From: Aurantimonas sp. Leaf443
GTDB taxonomy: Bacteria; Pseudomonadota; Alphaproteobacteria; Rhizobiales; Rhizobiaceae
DNA: 64,000 nt
Direction of reading: 5' to 3'
Assembly: GCF_001425575.1 (NCBI RefSeq)
Contig: NZ_LMRD01000007.1
Coordinates: 248,001 to 312,000, forward strand
In this document: in pieces, positions 46,094 through 55,487 of the stretch
Layout: the number at the start of each line of letters is the position of its first letter
Numbering within the stretch: position 1 is the stretch's first letter
Position numbers and translations under genes: made by a program
The notes under the pieces: model-generated
Told to the model about the DNA's origin: nothing
The model's database searches: none
The model's input: only the letters and a program-made list of their open reading frames with translations

Positions 46094-47593
46094 ATGCGGC
46101 CCGAACCGGTGCTCCGGATGGAGCACGTCACCAAGCGCTTCGGCGCGTTGACCGCCAACGAGGACGTGACGCTGGAACTGCGGCGGGGCGAGCTGCTCGC
46201 GCTGCTCGGCGAGAACGGCGCGGGCAAGACGACGCTGATGAACATCCTCTTCGGCCATTACACGGCCGACGAGGGACGGGTCACGGCCTTCGGCGAGCTC
46301 CTGCCGCCCGGCCGCCCGCGCGCGGCGATCGCCGCCGGCATCGGCATGGTGCACCAGCATTTCGCCCTCGCCCCGAACCTCACCGTGCTCGAGAACGTGA
46401 TGGTGGGGACGCAATCCCTGTCGGCCCCGCGCTCGCGCACCCGTCCGGCGCGCGAGAAGCTCCTGTCCCTGGCCGAGCGCTTCGGCCTTCGGGTGGACCC
46501 GGACGCGCGGGTCGGCGACCTCTCGGTCGGCGAGCAGCAGCGCGTGGAGATCCTGAAGAGCCTGACGCGCGACGCGCGCATCCTCGTCCTCGACGAGCCG
46601 ACCGCCGTCCTCACGCGCCAGGAGGCCGACGGGCTCTTCGCCACGCTGAAGCTCATGGCGGCCGAGGGCCTGTCGCTGATCTTCATCTCGCACAAGCTGA
46701 ACGAGGTGATGGCCGCCGCGGACCGCGTCGTCGTCCTGCGCGGCGGGCGCGTCGTCGCCGAGCGCGCGAGCGCCGGAACGAGCGCCGACGAACTCGCCGA
46801 GCTGATGGTCGGCCGGCGCGTCGAGCGTCCGGTGCGGGCGCGCAAGGCTCCCGGCCCCGTCGTCCTCGAGCTGGAGGGCGTCGGGCTGGGGCGCCGCCTC
46901 GCCGACCTTTCCTTCGCGGTGCGCGGCGGCGAGACGCTCGGCATCGTCGGCGTCTCCGGCAACGGACAGGGCGCGCTCTGCGATCTCCTCTGCGGGCTGG
47001 AACGCCCGACGGCGGGGTGCCTTTCCATCGCCGGGGCGCCGGTGCCGGCCGGGCCGCGCGCCTTCGTGGAGGCCGGCGTCGCCCGCATCCCCGAGGACCG
47101 CAACGCGCAAGGCGCCATCGGCGAGATGGCGCTGTGGGAGAACGCCGTCCTGGAGCGCGTGCGCGAGCCGCGCTTCTCGCGTCTCGGCTTCGTGCGGCGC
47201 AAGGCGGCCCGGGCCTTCACCGCGGGTCTCATGCAGCGCTTCGACATGCGCGGCGGCACGCCGGACACGCGCACGCGACTCCTGTCGGGCGGCAACATGC
47301 AGAAGCTCATCCTCGGCCGCAATCTGGCGGGATCGCCGCGCCTCCTGATCGCCGCGCAGCCGACGCGCGGCCTCGACGAGGGCGCCATCGCCGCCGTCCA
47401 TGCCGAGATCCTCGCCGCGCGGCAGGCGGGCGCGGCGGTCGTCCTGATCTCGGAGGATCTCGACGAGGTGCTGCGCCTCTCCGACGAGGTGCGCGCCATC
47501 GTCAAGGGCCGCCTGTCGCCGGCCATTCCCGTGGAGGAGGCCGACGCGCGCCGGCTCGGCCTGATGATGGCGGGGGTGACCCATGCGTCTTGA
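46094..47593 (+). CDS. nucleoside-type ABC transporter ATP-binding protein (two ABC domains)
   Basis: A 499-residue tandem ATPase. Domain 1 has Walker A GENGAGKTT, signature LSVGEQQRVE and Walker B ILVLDEPTAVL. Domain 2 has a degenerate Walker A (GVSGNGQGALCDLL), signature LSGGNMQK and a Walker B region reading LLIAAQPTRGL. This asymmetric pair is typical of RbsA/YufO-type CUT2 and BMP nucleoside transporters. It starts one base after the amidase stop and overlaps the following permease by 11 bases. Confidence 0.92.
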   Translation: MRPEPVLRMEHVTKRFGALTANEDVTLELRRGELLALLGENGAGKTTLMNILFGHYTADEGRVTAFGELLPPGRPRAAIAAGIGMVHQHFALAPNLTVLENVMVGTQSLSAPRSRTRPAREKLLSLAERFGLRVDPDARVGDLSVGEQQRVEILKSLTRDARILVLDEPTAVLTRQEADGLFATLKLMAAEGLSLIFISHKLNEVMAAADRVVVLRGGRVVAERASAGTSADELAELMVGRRVERPVRARKAPGPVVLELEGVGLGRRLADLSFAVRGGETLGIVGVSGNGQGALCDLLCGLERPTAGCLSIAGAPVPAGPRAFVEAGVARIPEDRNAQGAIGEMALWENAVLERVREPRFSRLGFVRRKAARAFTAGLMQRFDMRGGTPDTRTRLLSGGNMQKLILGRNLAGSPRLLIAAQPTRGLDEGAIAAVHAEILAARQAGAAVVLISEDLDEVLRLSDEVRAIVKGRLSPAIPVEEADARRLGLMMAGVTHAS

Positions 47594-48632
47594 GCGCCGC
47601 GAGCACGTTCCCCTGGCACTGCGTCTGGCAGCGCCTCTTGGCGCGGTCGCGGTCGCGCTGCTTCTGGCCGGCCTCCTCGTCGCGCTCGCCGGCGCCTCCG
47701 TCCCGGAAGCCTTCCGGCGCATCGCGATCGGCGCCTTCGGCTCGCGCCTCTCGATCACCGAGACGCTGACGCGCGCAAGCCCTCTCATCCTCACCGGCCT
47801 TGCCGCCGCCGTCGCCTTCCGCGCGCGGCTGTGGAATATCGGCGGCGAGGGTCAGTTCTATCTCGGCGCGCTGACGGCGGCCGCGCTCGGCTCGGGGGCC
47901 GGCCTCGGCCTGCCGGCGCCCGCCCTCATCCCCGTCCTGATGCTCGCGGGCGCGGCGGCGGGCGCCGTCCTCCTCCTGGTGCCGCTCGGCATGCGGCTGC
48001 GCTTCGGCGTCGACGAGGTGGTGACGACGCTCCTCCTCAACTTCGTCGTCCTCCTCTTCGTCTCCATGATGATCGAGGGCCCGTTGCGCGATCCGCTGGC
48101 CTTCGGCTGGCCGCAATCGGTGCCGGTGAACCCGGAGGCGCTCCTGGCCAAGCTCGTGCCGCGCTCGCGCCTTCATGTCGGGCTCCTCGTCGCCATCGCC
48201 TGCGCCCTCCTCGTCGCGCTCGTCCAGGCGCGCACGGTCTTCGGCCTGGAGCAGCGGGCGGCCGGCCTCTCGCCGGGCGCGGCGCGCTTTGCCGGGGTCG
48301 GGCTGACGGGCGTCCTCGTCAGGGTCGCCTGCCTCTCGGGCGGCCTCGCGGGCCTTGCGGGCGCGCTGGAGGTGATGGGCCTCAAGGGCTACGTCACCAC
48401 CGATCTGTCGCCCGGCTACGGCTATTCGGGCATCGTCGTCGCCATGCTGGCAGGGCTCAACCCGCTCGGCGCGGTGCTGGCCGCGCTCTTCGTCGCCACG
48501 ATCTTCGTCGGGACCGACGGCATGAGCCGGGCGCTCGGCGTGCCGAGCTTCCTTGCCGACGTCACCGTGTCGCTCTCCCTCCTGACGATGCTCCTCGCCC
48601 TCCTCGTTACCCAGTACCGGTTCCGCCGATGA
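47583..48632 (+). CDS. nucleoside-type ABC transporter permease (YufP-like)
   Basis: A 349-residue membrane protein with about nine hydrophobic segments. It contains FRARLWNIGGEGQFYLGAL, the family hallmark near residue 85, and VDEVVTTLLLNFVVLLFVS. The C-terminal GYGYSGIVVAMLAGLNPLG is also typical of BMP-dependent nucleoside permeases. It is the first of the permease pair and ends in an ATGA overlap with the second. Confidence 0.92.
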   Translation: MRLERREHVPLALRLAAPLGAVAVALLLAGLLVALAGASVPEAFRRIAIGAFGSRLSITETLTRASPLILTGLAAAVAFRARLWNIGGEGQFYLGALTAAALGSGAGLGLPAPALIPVLMLAGAAAGAVLLLVPLGMRLRFGVDEVVTTLLLNFVVLLFVSMMIEGPLRDPLAFGWPQSVPVNPEALLAKLVPRSRLHVGLLVAIACALLVALVQARTVFGLEQRAAGLSPGAARFAGVGLTGVLVRVACLSGGLAGLAGALEVMGLKGYVTTDLSPGYGYSGIVVAMLAGLNPLGAVLAALFVATIFVGTDGMSRALGVPSFLADVTVSLSLLTMLLALLVTQYRFRR

Positions 48633-49573
48633 GCGCGTCCCTCGACATCCTCGCGAGCGCGAGCCTCTGGGCGGCGGTGCTGCGCATCGCCACCCCCCTG
48701 ATCTTCGGCACGCTCGGCGCGCTCCTGTGCGAGCGGGCGGGCGTCCTCAATCTCGGCATCGAGGGCATCATGACGGCCGGCGCCATGGTCGGCTGGCTGA
48801 CCGTGCATCTGGGCGGCGACCTCTGGCTCGGCATCGCGGCGGCGGCGGCGACGGGCGCGCTGCTGGGGCTCCTGCATGGCGTCCTCACCGTGCCGCTGGC
48901 GCTCAGCCAGCATGTCGCGGGGCTCGGCATCACGCTCTTCGCCTCCTCGCTCAGCTACTTCGTCTTCCGCCTCACCGTGCCGACGGCCGCCAGCCCGCCG
49001 ACGATCGAGCCCTTCCGCCCGCTCGACATCCCCGTCCTGTCCGACCTGCCCTTCCTCGGCGAGGCGCTGTTCCGGCAGACGGCGCCGACCTATCTGGCCA
49101 TCGCGCTCGCCCTCCTCCTCGCCTATGTCCTCGTGCGCACGCCGCTGGGCCTCGCGCTGCGCATGGTGGGCGAGAACCCGCACGCGGCCGAGGCGCAAGG
49201 GATCGACCCGATCGCCATGCGCCTCGGCGCGGTCGTGGCGGGCAGCGCGCTGATGGGCGTCGGCGGCGCGTTCCTGACGCTTTCGGCCTTCAACTCCTTC
49301 TTCCCGACCATGATCCAGGGGCGCGGCTGGGTCTGCATCGCGCTCGTCGTCTTCGCCTCCTGGCGGCCGGGCCGGGCGCTTCTGGGCGCGCTCCTCTTCG
49401 CCTTCTTCGACGCCTACCAGCTGCGGCTCGCCCATGTCGTGGGCAAGGCCGTGCCCTACCAGCTCTTCCTGATGATCCCCTATCTCCTGTCGATCGTCGC
49501 CCTCCTCGTCATGGCGCGCCGGGCGCGCGTGCCGCAGGCGCTGATGCAGCCCTACCGGCGCGGCGAGCGGTGA
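48629..49573 (+). CDS. nucleoside-type ABC transporter permease (YufQ-like)
   Basis: A 314-residue membrane protein. It shows LCERAGVLNLGIEGIMTAGA near residue 35, LALRMVGENPHAAEAQGID mid-protein and GRGWVCIALVVFASWRPG towards the end, all family landmarks of YufQ/BmpB-type permeases. The ATG overlaps the stop of the first permease. It completes the importer begun by the BMP binding protein. Confidence 0.92.
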   Translation: MSASLDILASASLWAAVLRIATPLIFGTLGALLCERAGVLNLGIEGIMTAGAMVGWLTVHLGGDLWLGIAAAAATGALLGLLHGVLTVPLALSQHVAGLGITLFASSLSYFVFRLTVPTAASPPTIEPFRPLDIPVLSDLPFLGEALFRQTAPTYLAIALALLLAYVLVRTPLGLALRMVGENPHAAEAQGIDPIAMRLGAVVAGSALMGVGGAFLTLSAFNSFFPTMIQGRGWVCIALVVFASWRPGRALLGALLFAFFDAYQLRLAHVVGKAVPYQLFLMIPYLLSIVALLVMARRARVPQALMQPYRRGER

Positions 49574-49720
49574 AAACGCCCCGGCCCGGCCTTGCGAAGC
49601 CCTGCCGCGCGGCGCATGGTCCGGCCCCGAACGGGACGGGCGGAGAAACCCCGCGCGCCCCGCGAAAAGGCCGGCCGTCCCGGACGATGACCGGCGAACG
49701 ATCATGACCGGAGACGCCCG

Positions 49721-51208
49721 ATGTCCCTCGCCACCAAGCTCGCCCCCGCGCCCGCCCTCTCCCTGAAGGACCCGACGCTCTTCACCGACAAGACGCTCGT
49801 CGCCGGCGAATGGATCGGCGCGGGCGCCAAGAGCTTCGACGTGACCGACCCCGCCGACGGCACGGTTCTGGCGACGCTGCCCGATCTCGGCCTTGAGGAG
49901 ACGCGCCGCGCCATCGACATGGCCGCCACGGTGCAGAAGAGCTGGGCGAAGACGACCGCCAAGGAGCGCGCGGCCGTCCTGAAGCGCTGGCACCAGCTCA
50001 TCCTCGACAACGCCGACGACCTCGCCGCCATCCTCACCGCCGAGCAGGGCAAGCCGCTCGCCGAGGCCAAGGGCGAGATCGTCTCCAACGCGGCCTATCT
50101 CGAATGGTTCGCCGAGGAGGCCAAGCGCATCGAGGGCGAGATCATCCCGGGCGCCAACCCGAACCAGCGCATCCTCGTCCTGAAGCAGCCGGTCGGCGTC
50201 TGCGCGGCGATCACGCCGTGGAACTTCCCGAACGGGATGATCACCCGCAAGGTCGGCCCGGCGCTCGCCGCCGGCTGCACGATGGTGCTCAAGCCCTCCG
50301 AGATGACGCCGCTCTCCGCGCTCGCTCTCGCCGTCCTCGCCGAGCGCGCGGGCGTACCCGCCGGCGCCTTCTCGGTCGTCACCACGACGGACGCGCAGGG
50401 CTTCGGCATGGAAGTGTGCAAGAGCCGGACCATCGCCAAGATCACCTTCACCGGCTCCACCAATGTCGGCCGCTGGCTGATGCGCGAGGGCGCCGACACG
50501 ATCAAGCGCCTGTCGCTGGAGCTCGGCGGCAACGCGCCCTTCATCGTCTTCGACGATGCCGATCTCGACGCGGCGGCCGACGGCGCGCTCCTGTCGAAGT
50601 TCCGCAATTCCGGCCAGACCTGCGTCTGCGCCAACCGCATCTACGTGCAGAAGGGCGTCGTGGAGGCCTTCACGCAGAAGCTCCTGGAGCGCGTCGCCAA
50701 GCTGAAGGTCGGACGCGGCTCGGAGGCGGGCGTCACGATGGGCCCGCTCATCGACCAGCGCGCGGTGAAGAAGATGGAGGCCCATCTCTCCGACGCCGTC
50801 TCCAAGGGCGCCAGGGTTCTGACCGGCGGCAAGCCCTCCGATCTCGGCGGCACGTTCTACGAGCCGACGGTCATCTCGGGCGTGACGCAGGACATGATCC
50901 TGACGCGCGAGGAGACCTTCGCCCCGCTCGCCCCCATCATCGCCTTCGAGGACGAGGCGGACGTGATCGCCATGGCCAACGCCTCCGAGTTCGGCCTCGC
51001 CGCCTATTTCTACGCCCGCGACATGAAGCGCATCTTCACCGTCGCCGAGGCGCTGGAAAGCGGCATGGTGGGCGTGAACACCGGCGCGCTCGCCAACGAG
51101 ATGGCGCCCTTCGGCGGCGTCAAGCAGTCGGGCCTCGGCCGCGAGGGCAGCCATGCCGGCATCGAGGGCTATCTCGAGATGAAATACGTCGCCCTCGCCG
51201 GTCTCTGA
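49721..51208 (+). CDS. gabD: NAD(P)-dependent succinate-semialdehyde dehydrogenase
   Basis: A 495-residue aldehyde dehydrogenase. It has the cofactor-binding ITPWNFPNGMITRKVGPALA and FTGSTNVGRWLM, catalytic Glu267 in LELGGNAPF and catalytic Cys301 in SGQTCVCANR. The sequence around the Cys and the KQSGLGREGSHAGIEGYLE tail are those of GabD. It oxidises succinate semialdehyde to succinate at the end of the 4-aminobutyrate pathway. It follows the importer operon after 147 bases and may be independently expressed. Confidence 0.92.
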   Translation: MSLATKLAPAPALSLKDPTLFTDKTLVAGEWIGAGAKSFDVTDPADGTVLATLPDLGLEETRRAIDMAATVQKSWAKTTAKERAAVLKRWHQLILDNADDLAAILTAEQGKPLAEAKGEIVSNAAYLEWFAEEAKRIEGEIIPGANPNQRILVLKQPVGVCAAITPWNFPNGMITRKVGPALAAGCTMVLKPSEMTPLSALALAVLAERAGVPAGAFSVVTTTDAQGFGMEVCKSRTIAKITFTGSTNVGRWLMREGADTIKRLSLELGGNAPFIVFDDADLDAAADGALLSKFRNSGQTCVCANRIYVQKGVVEAFTQKLLERVAKLKVGRGSEAGVTMGPLIDQRAVKKMEAHLSDAVSKGARVLTGGKPSDLGGTFYEPTVISGVTQDMILTREETFAPLAPIIAFEDEADVIAMANASEFGLAAYFYARDMKRIFTVAEALESGMVGVNTGALANEMAPFGGVKQSGLGREGSHAGIEGYLEMKYVALAGL

Positions 51209-51214
51209 CCGCAG

Positions 51215-51254
51215 CGGTCGGGCGCGCCGGCCCTCGTCCCGGCGCGCCCGACCG
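51215..51254. terminator. bidirectional hairpin between gabD and the DUF2793 gene
   Basis: CGGTCGGGCGCGCCGG (51215-51230) and CCGGCGCGCCCGACCG (51239-51254) form a perfect 16-bp stem with an 8-base loop. It lies between the stops of two convergent genes. It has no T-run but is stable and symmetric, so it could end transcripts from either side. Confidence 0.6.
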
Positions 51255-51262
51255 TCACGGCG

Positions 51263-52477
51263 TCACGACACCACGGCCCGGTCCGTCATGCGGCGCCAGA
51301 CCGTGCCGTCGCTGAAGGCGGGCACCGGCCCGCCGCTCTCGTCGGCCACATGCACGATCGCGCCCGCGATGCCGGCGGCCGCCGGCAGCGTCGCCACCGT
51401 GTAGGCCTTCGGGCGCACGGGACCGTCGACGTCGAGCCGCGTTTTCGGCGTCGGCGTGCCGATGCCCAGATCGCCGTTGCCGCGAAGGCGCATCGCCTCC
51501 TGCAGCGTGCCGGCATTCAGCACCGACCAGCGAAGCGCCGCGCTCTTCGGCGTCGGAAACCCCGTCTCGGCCACCACGGCGAACTGCCCCGCGGTCACGA
51601 AGGCGCTGCCGTCATGGGCCTAGCCCGAGAGCGCCAGGATCGTGTCGCCGCCCTGTGCCGCCTGGGGCGCGGCCAGCGTGCCGCGCGAGCGGCGCAGACG
51701 GTGCTGGCCGAAGGTGGAGGCGCCCGCGCCCGCCACCGTCGTCGTCACGGACACCGCCGCGTCGCCGCTGACCGACAGGTTCTTCTGCGAAATGGCCACG
51801 TCGCCGAGGAAGGTCGTGGACCCGTCGCCCGGCAGGACCTGCAGCGCCGTGCGCCAGGCGGCGCCATCGGCCGAGACCTTGACGCGAAAGGCGTCGTCGC
51901 CCGAAAGCCCGAACTCGGCGCGGCCGGAATAGCCGCTCTGGAAGAGAAGCGTGGCGCTCGCCGCGGCATTGGCCTTGTTCAGCTTCACCTGCAGGCTGGC
52001 GCCCGGTTCCTCGTGGCTGAACAGGACGCCCGGCGTCTTCACGGCGAGGCGGTTGGCGGAATCGGCCGCCGTCGCCACGCCGATCATCGGGGCGGCCGTG
52101 CCGGCGGCGAGCCCGGCCGCGTCGGCAAGCCCGGCGGCGGCCGCGAGACCGCGCCAGGCGCCGCCGCGATAAAGCCGCAGCTGCCCGCCCGCACGGTCGA
52201 AGACGATCATGCCCTCGCGCGGCTCGACGAAGGTGAAGGCCCCGTCGGCATGGACGGCGAGCCGCCCGGCCATGCCCGCGAAGGCGCCCGTCGGCGCGGG
52301 ACCGACGAGATAGCCCTCGCCCGCCACCGGGGTCGCAGGCGGCGCGGAGGCCTCGCCCTCGACGCAGGGGTGCAGGACGGCGTCCAGCAGCCGCAATGCC
52401 TCGTTATGCGTCACGTGTTTCTGCGCCTGCGCGGCGAGGATGTAGGGAAAGGCGTAGCGCCCGGTCGTCTCGTTCAT
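51263..52477 (-). pseudogene. DUF2793 phage-type protein gene interrupted by an in-frame amber codon
   Basis: The reading frame from the ATG at 52475-52477 (ACGGAGG upstream) begins MNETTGRYAFPYILAAQAQK and HVTHNEALRLLDAVLHP, the DUF2793 hallmark of phage and gene-transfer-agent tail-associated proteins. After 285 codons a TAG at 51620-51622 stops it. The same frame then continues without a break from AHDGSAFVTAGQFAVVAET through GNGDLGIGTPTPKTRLDV to TDGTVWRR-type sequence and a stop at 51263. Such proteins normally include this C-terminal portion. A single C-to-T change (CAG to TAG) would explain it. The truncated product (51620-52477) may still be made. Confidence 0.75.
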
Positions 52478-52684
52478 CGGCGGCCTCCGTGGATCGGGAG
52501 GCACGCTGCCTCCCCGGAGGGCCAGTCTGCGGGCGGCCAGCGGCGGGGGGAAAAGTCCGGGAGCCGTGCGCGTGTCGAAGGACCGCAGGCGCTTTCGCCG
52601 TGGCGCGATCCGCAGCGGCGAAAGGATTGGCGGGACCGCGACGCCGCTTCCGCCAAGGGAGCCGGCGCCGCGATCCACGATCCG

Positions 52685-53251
52685 TCAGGCGGCCTTGCTG
52701 CGCCCCTTGGCGGCGGGTTTGGCGGGGCGCTCGTCGGCCCTCTCGCCCTCGTCCTCGGCAGACCCGGCGACGGCGTAGTCGAGACCGTCGGCGATCTCGG
52801 TCAGGCGCTGGTCGGCCGCCTTCTCCTCCGCGAGCGTCTGGGAAAGAAGCTCGGCCGCCTCGTCCTGCCCGAGCTTGCGCGCCCAGGAGGCGAGCAGGCC
52901 GTAGCGGGCGATCTCGTAATGCTCGACGGCCTGCGCGCAGCCGATGAGGACGTGGTCGGCCGCGTCCGTGTCGCCGAAATCCTCCAGGTCCTCCTCCATC
53001 TCCGAGGTGATGCCCTGCATCGCCTCGCAGGTCTTGGCCCGCGCCGGCTTGCCGATGAGGTCGAACACCTGGCCGAGGCGCTCGACCTGGCCCTGGCTCT
53101 CCTCGGCATGTTCGAGGAAGGCGGTTTTCAATTCCGGCGACTGCGCCGCCTTGGCCGACTTCTTCAGCGCCTTCACCGACTGTTTCTCGGCGTAGTAGAC
53201 GTCCTTCAGGGTCTCGTGAAATGCGTCTTCGAGCGTCTTCACCTTGGCCAT
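52685..53251 (-). CDS. ferritin-like domain protein, YciE/YciF (DUF892) family
   Basis: A 188-residue protein forming a four-helix ferritin-like bundle. It has VKTLEDAFHETLKDVYYAEK near the N-terminus, EHAEESQGQVERLGQVFDL, AVEHYEIARYGLL and a Lys/Ala-rich disordered tail (AKPAAKGRSKAA type). Metal-ligand Glu and His residues are present in the EKQ, EHAEES and EHYE segments. These proteins accumulate under osmotic or oxidative stress, and their enzymatic role is unsettled. The start at 53251 has AAGGGACG upstream. Confidence 0.87.
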   Translation of the reverse strand: MAKVKTLEDAFHETLKDVYYAEKQSVKALKKSAKAAQSPELKTAFLEHAEESQGQVERLGQVFDLIGKPARAKTCEAMQGITSEMEEDLEDFGDTDAADHVLIGCAQAVEHYEIARYGLLASWARKLGQDEAAELLSQTLAEEKAADQRLTEIADGLDYAVAGSAEDEGERADERPAKPAAKGRSKAA

Positions 53252-53440
53252 GATCGTCGTCCCTTCGCGTCCTGCGCGGCGCGGATGCGCCGGCGTTTCC
53301 TGAGAGGAGAAGCGCCGGGAAGACGGCCCGTTCCGATGGTGACCGGGTTTGAATCCATGGCTGGATGAGCAATGGCGGCTCGCCCGCCGCCTTGCAGGGA
53401 CCGGCCGGCCATCCACGCGCAGGAGCGCCGCGTGCTGCCC

Positions 53441-54271
53441 TCAGCCGCCGGTCAGACGGGGCGGCCCGGTGCGGGCGGCGGCGGGATCGAGCCCGTGCGC
53501 CTCCAGGATGCGGGCGATCTCGCCCGAGGCCTGCATCTCGGCGATCGCCGCATCGAGCGCGGCGCCGAGCCGCGGGTTCGAACGGTCGTAGGGCAGGCCC
53601 GCCTGGAGCGGCCGGATCGAAGCCTCGACGCGCGGATCGGGCTCGGCCCGCTCGATAAACAGGCCCGCATAGTCGCCCCTCGCGCGGCCGACGAGGCCGG
53701 TGCCGTAACTGTCGATGCCGACCTCCACCTGGCCGCTTTCGAGCGCGGCCTCCAGCGCCGCGGCATTCGGGAAGAGCGTGAGATCGGCCGCGAAGAGGAG
53801 CTTCAGATCCCGCACCCAGGCATAGTTCTGCACTGAGCCGACGCGCAGGCCCGAAAGGTCCGCGAGGCGGCGCAGCCCCTTCGCCGAGAAGAGACCCATC
53901 TCGTCGAGATAGAGCGGCGCCGAAAGGCCGAGGACGCGCGCGCGCGCCGCCGTGCGGTACCAGTCGCCGAGCGTCAGGTCGGCACGGCCCGAGATCACGT
54001 ATTGCAGCGCCGCGCCCTGGTCGACCGGCACGACGCGGACGGAAAGGCAGTTCGATTGCGCGATGCGGTTGACGATCTCCCCGTCCACCCCCCCGAGCGT
54101 GCCGTCCGGCCGCGGCACGGAATAGGGCTGCAGATGGGGAGCGGCGACGCTGAGAACGCCCGGCCGGACCGTCTCGAATACGTGGTCGGGCGTGCAGTGC
54201 GCCGCCGCCGGTCCGGCCGACAGCCAGAGGAGGCACAGGACAAGGCGCAGTCCGGTCGGCATGGTCGTCAT
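53441..54271 (-). CDS. periplasmic amino-acid-type substrate-binding protein (SBP family 3)
   Basis: A 276-residue secreted protein. A Sec signal peptide (residues 1-23, LCLLWLSAGPAAAH) precedes a GltI/HisJ-like two-lobe fold with GVDGEIVNRIAQSN, YVISGRADLTLGDWYRT and GSVQNYAWVRDL. No permease or ATPase genes are adjacent, so it is an orphan binding protein or feeds a transporter elsewhere. It lies downstream of the LysR gene on the same strand. The nearby pipecolate/lysine genes suggest, without proof, a related ligand. GGGAGGA lies 6 bases before the ATG. Confidence 0.8.
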   Translation of the reverse strand: MTTMPTGLRLVLCLLWLSAGPAAAHCTPDHVFETVRPGVLSVAAPHLQPYSVPRPDGTLGGVDGEIVNRIAQSNCLSVRVVPVDQGAALQYVISGRADLTLGDWYRTAARARVLGLSAPLYLDEMGLFSAKGLRRLADLSGLRVGSVQNYAWVRDLKLLFAADLTLFPNAAALEAALESGQVEVGIDSYGTGLVGRARGDYAGLFIERAEPDPRVEASIRPLQAGLPYDRSNPRLGAALDAAIAEMQASGEIARILEAHGLDPAAARTGPPRLTGG

Positions 54272-54406
54272 CGCCTGTCCTCCCCGCCCCCGCGCCCGCT
54301 CTTCGCGGCGCGGCTGCCCATGACCCTCGCCGGCGCGCCGCACGAACCGCAAGTCAAACTGACGATACGGCGATCTGGTTGACCAGATGTAACGCCGGGA
54401 CTGCAA

Positions 54407-55300
54407 TCAGCGCGCGGGCCTCTGCGTCGCCAGCCACGCGCGGAAGGCGCGCAGCGGCGGATGGGAGGCGCGCGCGAGCGGCCAGGCGAGATAGTAGCGT
54501 TCCGCGCTCTCCATCGGCCCGTCGATGGCGGCCACGAGATCGCCGCGCGAGAGCTCGGCCTCGATGAGGAAACGCGGCAGGAGCGCGATGCCGAGTCCCG
54601 CCATCGCCGCCTGCGCGGCCGTGGCGAACTGGTCGAAGAGCATGCCCTGCAGCGGGTCGGCCGCGATGCCCATCGCGGCGAACCAGCGCTCCCAGGCGTC
54701 GGGGCGCGAGACGAGATGCAGGAGCGGGGCGGCGGCGAGATCGGCGGGGCTCTCGAAACGGTGGGCGGCGAGGAATGCCGGACTGCAGGCCGGCATCACC
54801 GTCTCGCTCATCAGGAGCTGCAGCTCGGCTCCCGGCCAGTCCGGCCCGCCGAAATGGATCGCCGCATCCACCGTTTCGAGGCCGAAGTCGAACGGGGCGA
54901 GCCGCGTCGTCAGGTTGATGGTGATGCCGGGATGGGCGGCAAGGAACTGCGGAAGGCGCGGCGCCAGCCAGCGGGTGCCGAAGGTCGGCAGGATGGCGAG
55001 GTTCAAGGTGCCGCCGCGCGGGTTGGCGCGGAAGCCGAGCGTGGCCGTGGAGATGCGCCGCAGCGCCTCGCGCACCTCCTGCGCATAGGTCTCCCCGGCC
55101 AGCGTCAGGCGCACGGTCTGGCGCTCGCGCACGAAGAGCTCCGCCCCGAGCATCTCCTCCAGCGCCCGGATCTGGCGCGAGACGGCGCTCTGCGTGAGGC
55201 TCAGCTCGCCCGCCGCCGCCGTGAAGCTCTCGAGCCGGGCGGCGGCCTCGAAGGCGCTGAGCAGCGACATGGAGGGCAGGAAGCGGCGGGAGAGCGCCAT
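54407..55300 (-). CDS. LysR family transcriptional regulator (GcvA-like)
   Basis: A 297-residue LysR regulator of the GcvA/AmpR-like branch. Its N-terminal winged helix contains LLSAFEAAARLESFTAAAGE and SLTQSAVSRQIRALEE, and the effector domain includes LPTFGTRWLAPRLPQFL. I use the ATG at 55300, which gives the GcvA-type N-terminus; an ATG six codons upstream (55318) is possible. It is divergent from the 2-oxoadipate dioxygenase gene across about 190 bases. It is therefore the likely regulator of the lysine/pipecolate genes. Confidence 0.88.
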   Translation of the reverse strand: MALSRRFLPSMSLLSAFEAAARLESFTAAAGELSLTQSAVSRQIRALEEMLGAELFVRERQTVRLTLAGETYAQEVREALRRISTATLGFRANPRGGTLNLAILPTFGTRWLAPRLPQFLAAHPGITINLTTRLAPFDFGLETVDAAIHFGGPDWPGAELQLLMSETVMPACSPAFLAAHRFESPADLAAAPLLHLVSRPDAWERWFAAMGIAADPLQGMLFDQFATAAQAAMAGLGIALLPRFLIEAELSRGDLVAAIDGPMESAERYYLAWPLARASHPPLRAFRAWLATQRPAR

Positions 55301-55487
55301 GTCATTCCGATCGCGCATGAGTTCAGACCCGAAGATCGTTTGCCGCAACGCCGCGAAAGAGCCAAGACTGTCGGCCATGCAAGGGGTCGGGGCGCCCGCC
55401 GGCGCCCGGCCTGCGGAACCCCGCGCGCATGACCTCCAGGACGAAGGCCCGGCCGGCCGGCACGGCCGCACAGGAAAGGCGACGCCC

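Noticed and set aside
51263-52678. Prophage or gene transfer agent region around the DUF2793 gene
   Set aside because: Only one phage-type gene is present. Neighbouring genes are metabolic, and no integrase, capsid, portal or lysis gene is seen.
53252-53416. Longer N-terminus for the YciE-like protein
   Set aside because: The added sequence is low-complexity and Pro/Arg-rich. The family N-terminus starts exactly at the ATG at 53251, which has its own ribosome-binding site.
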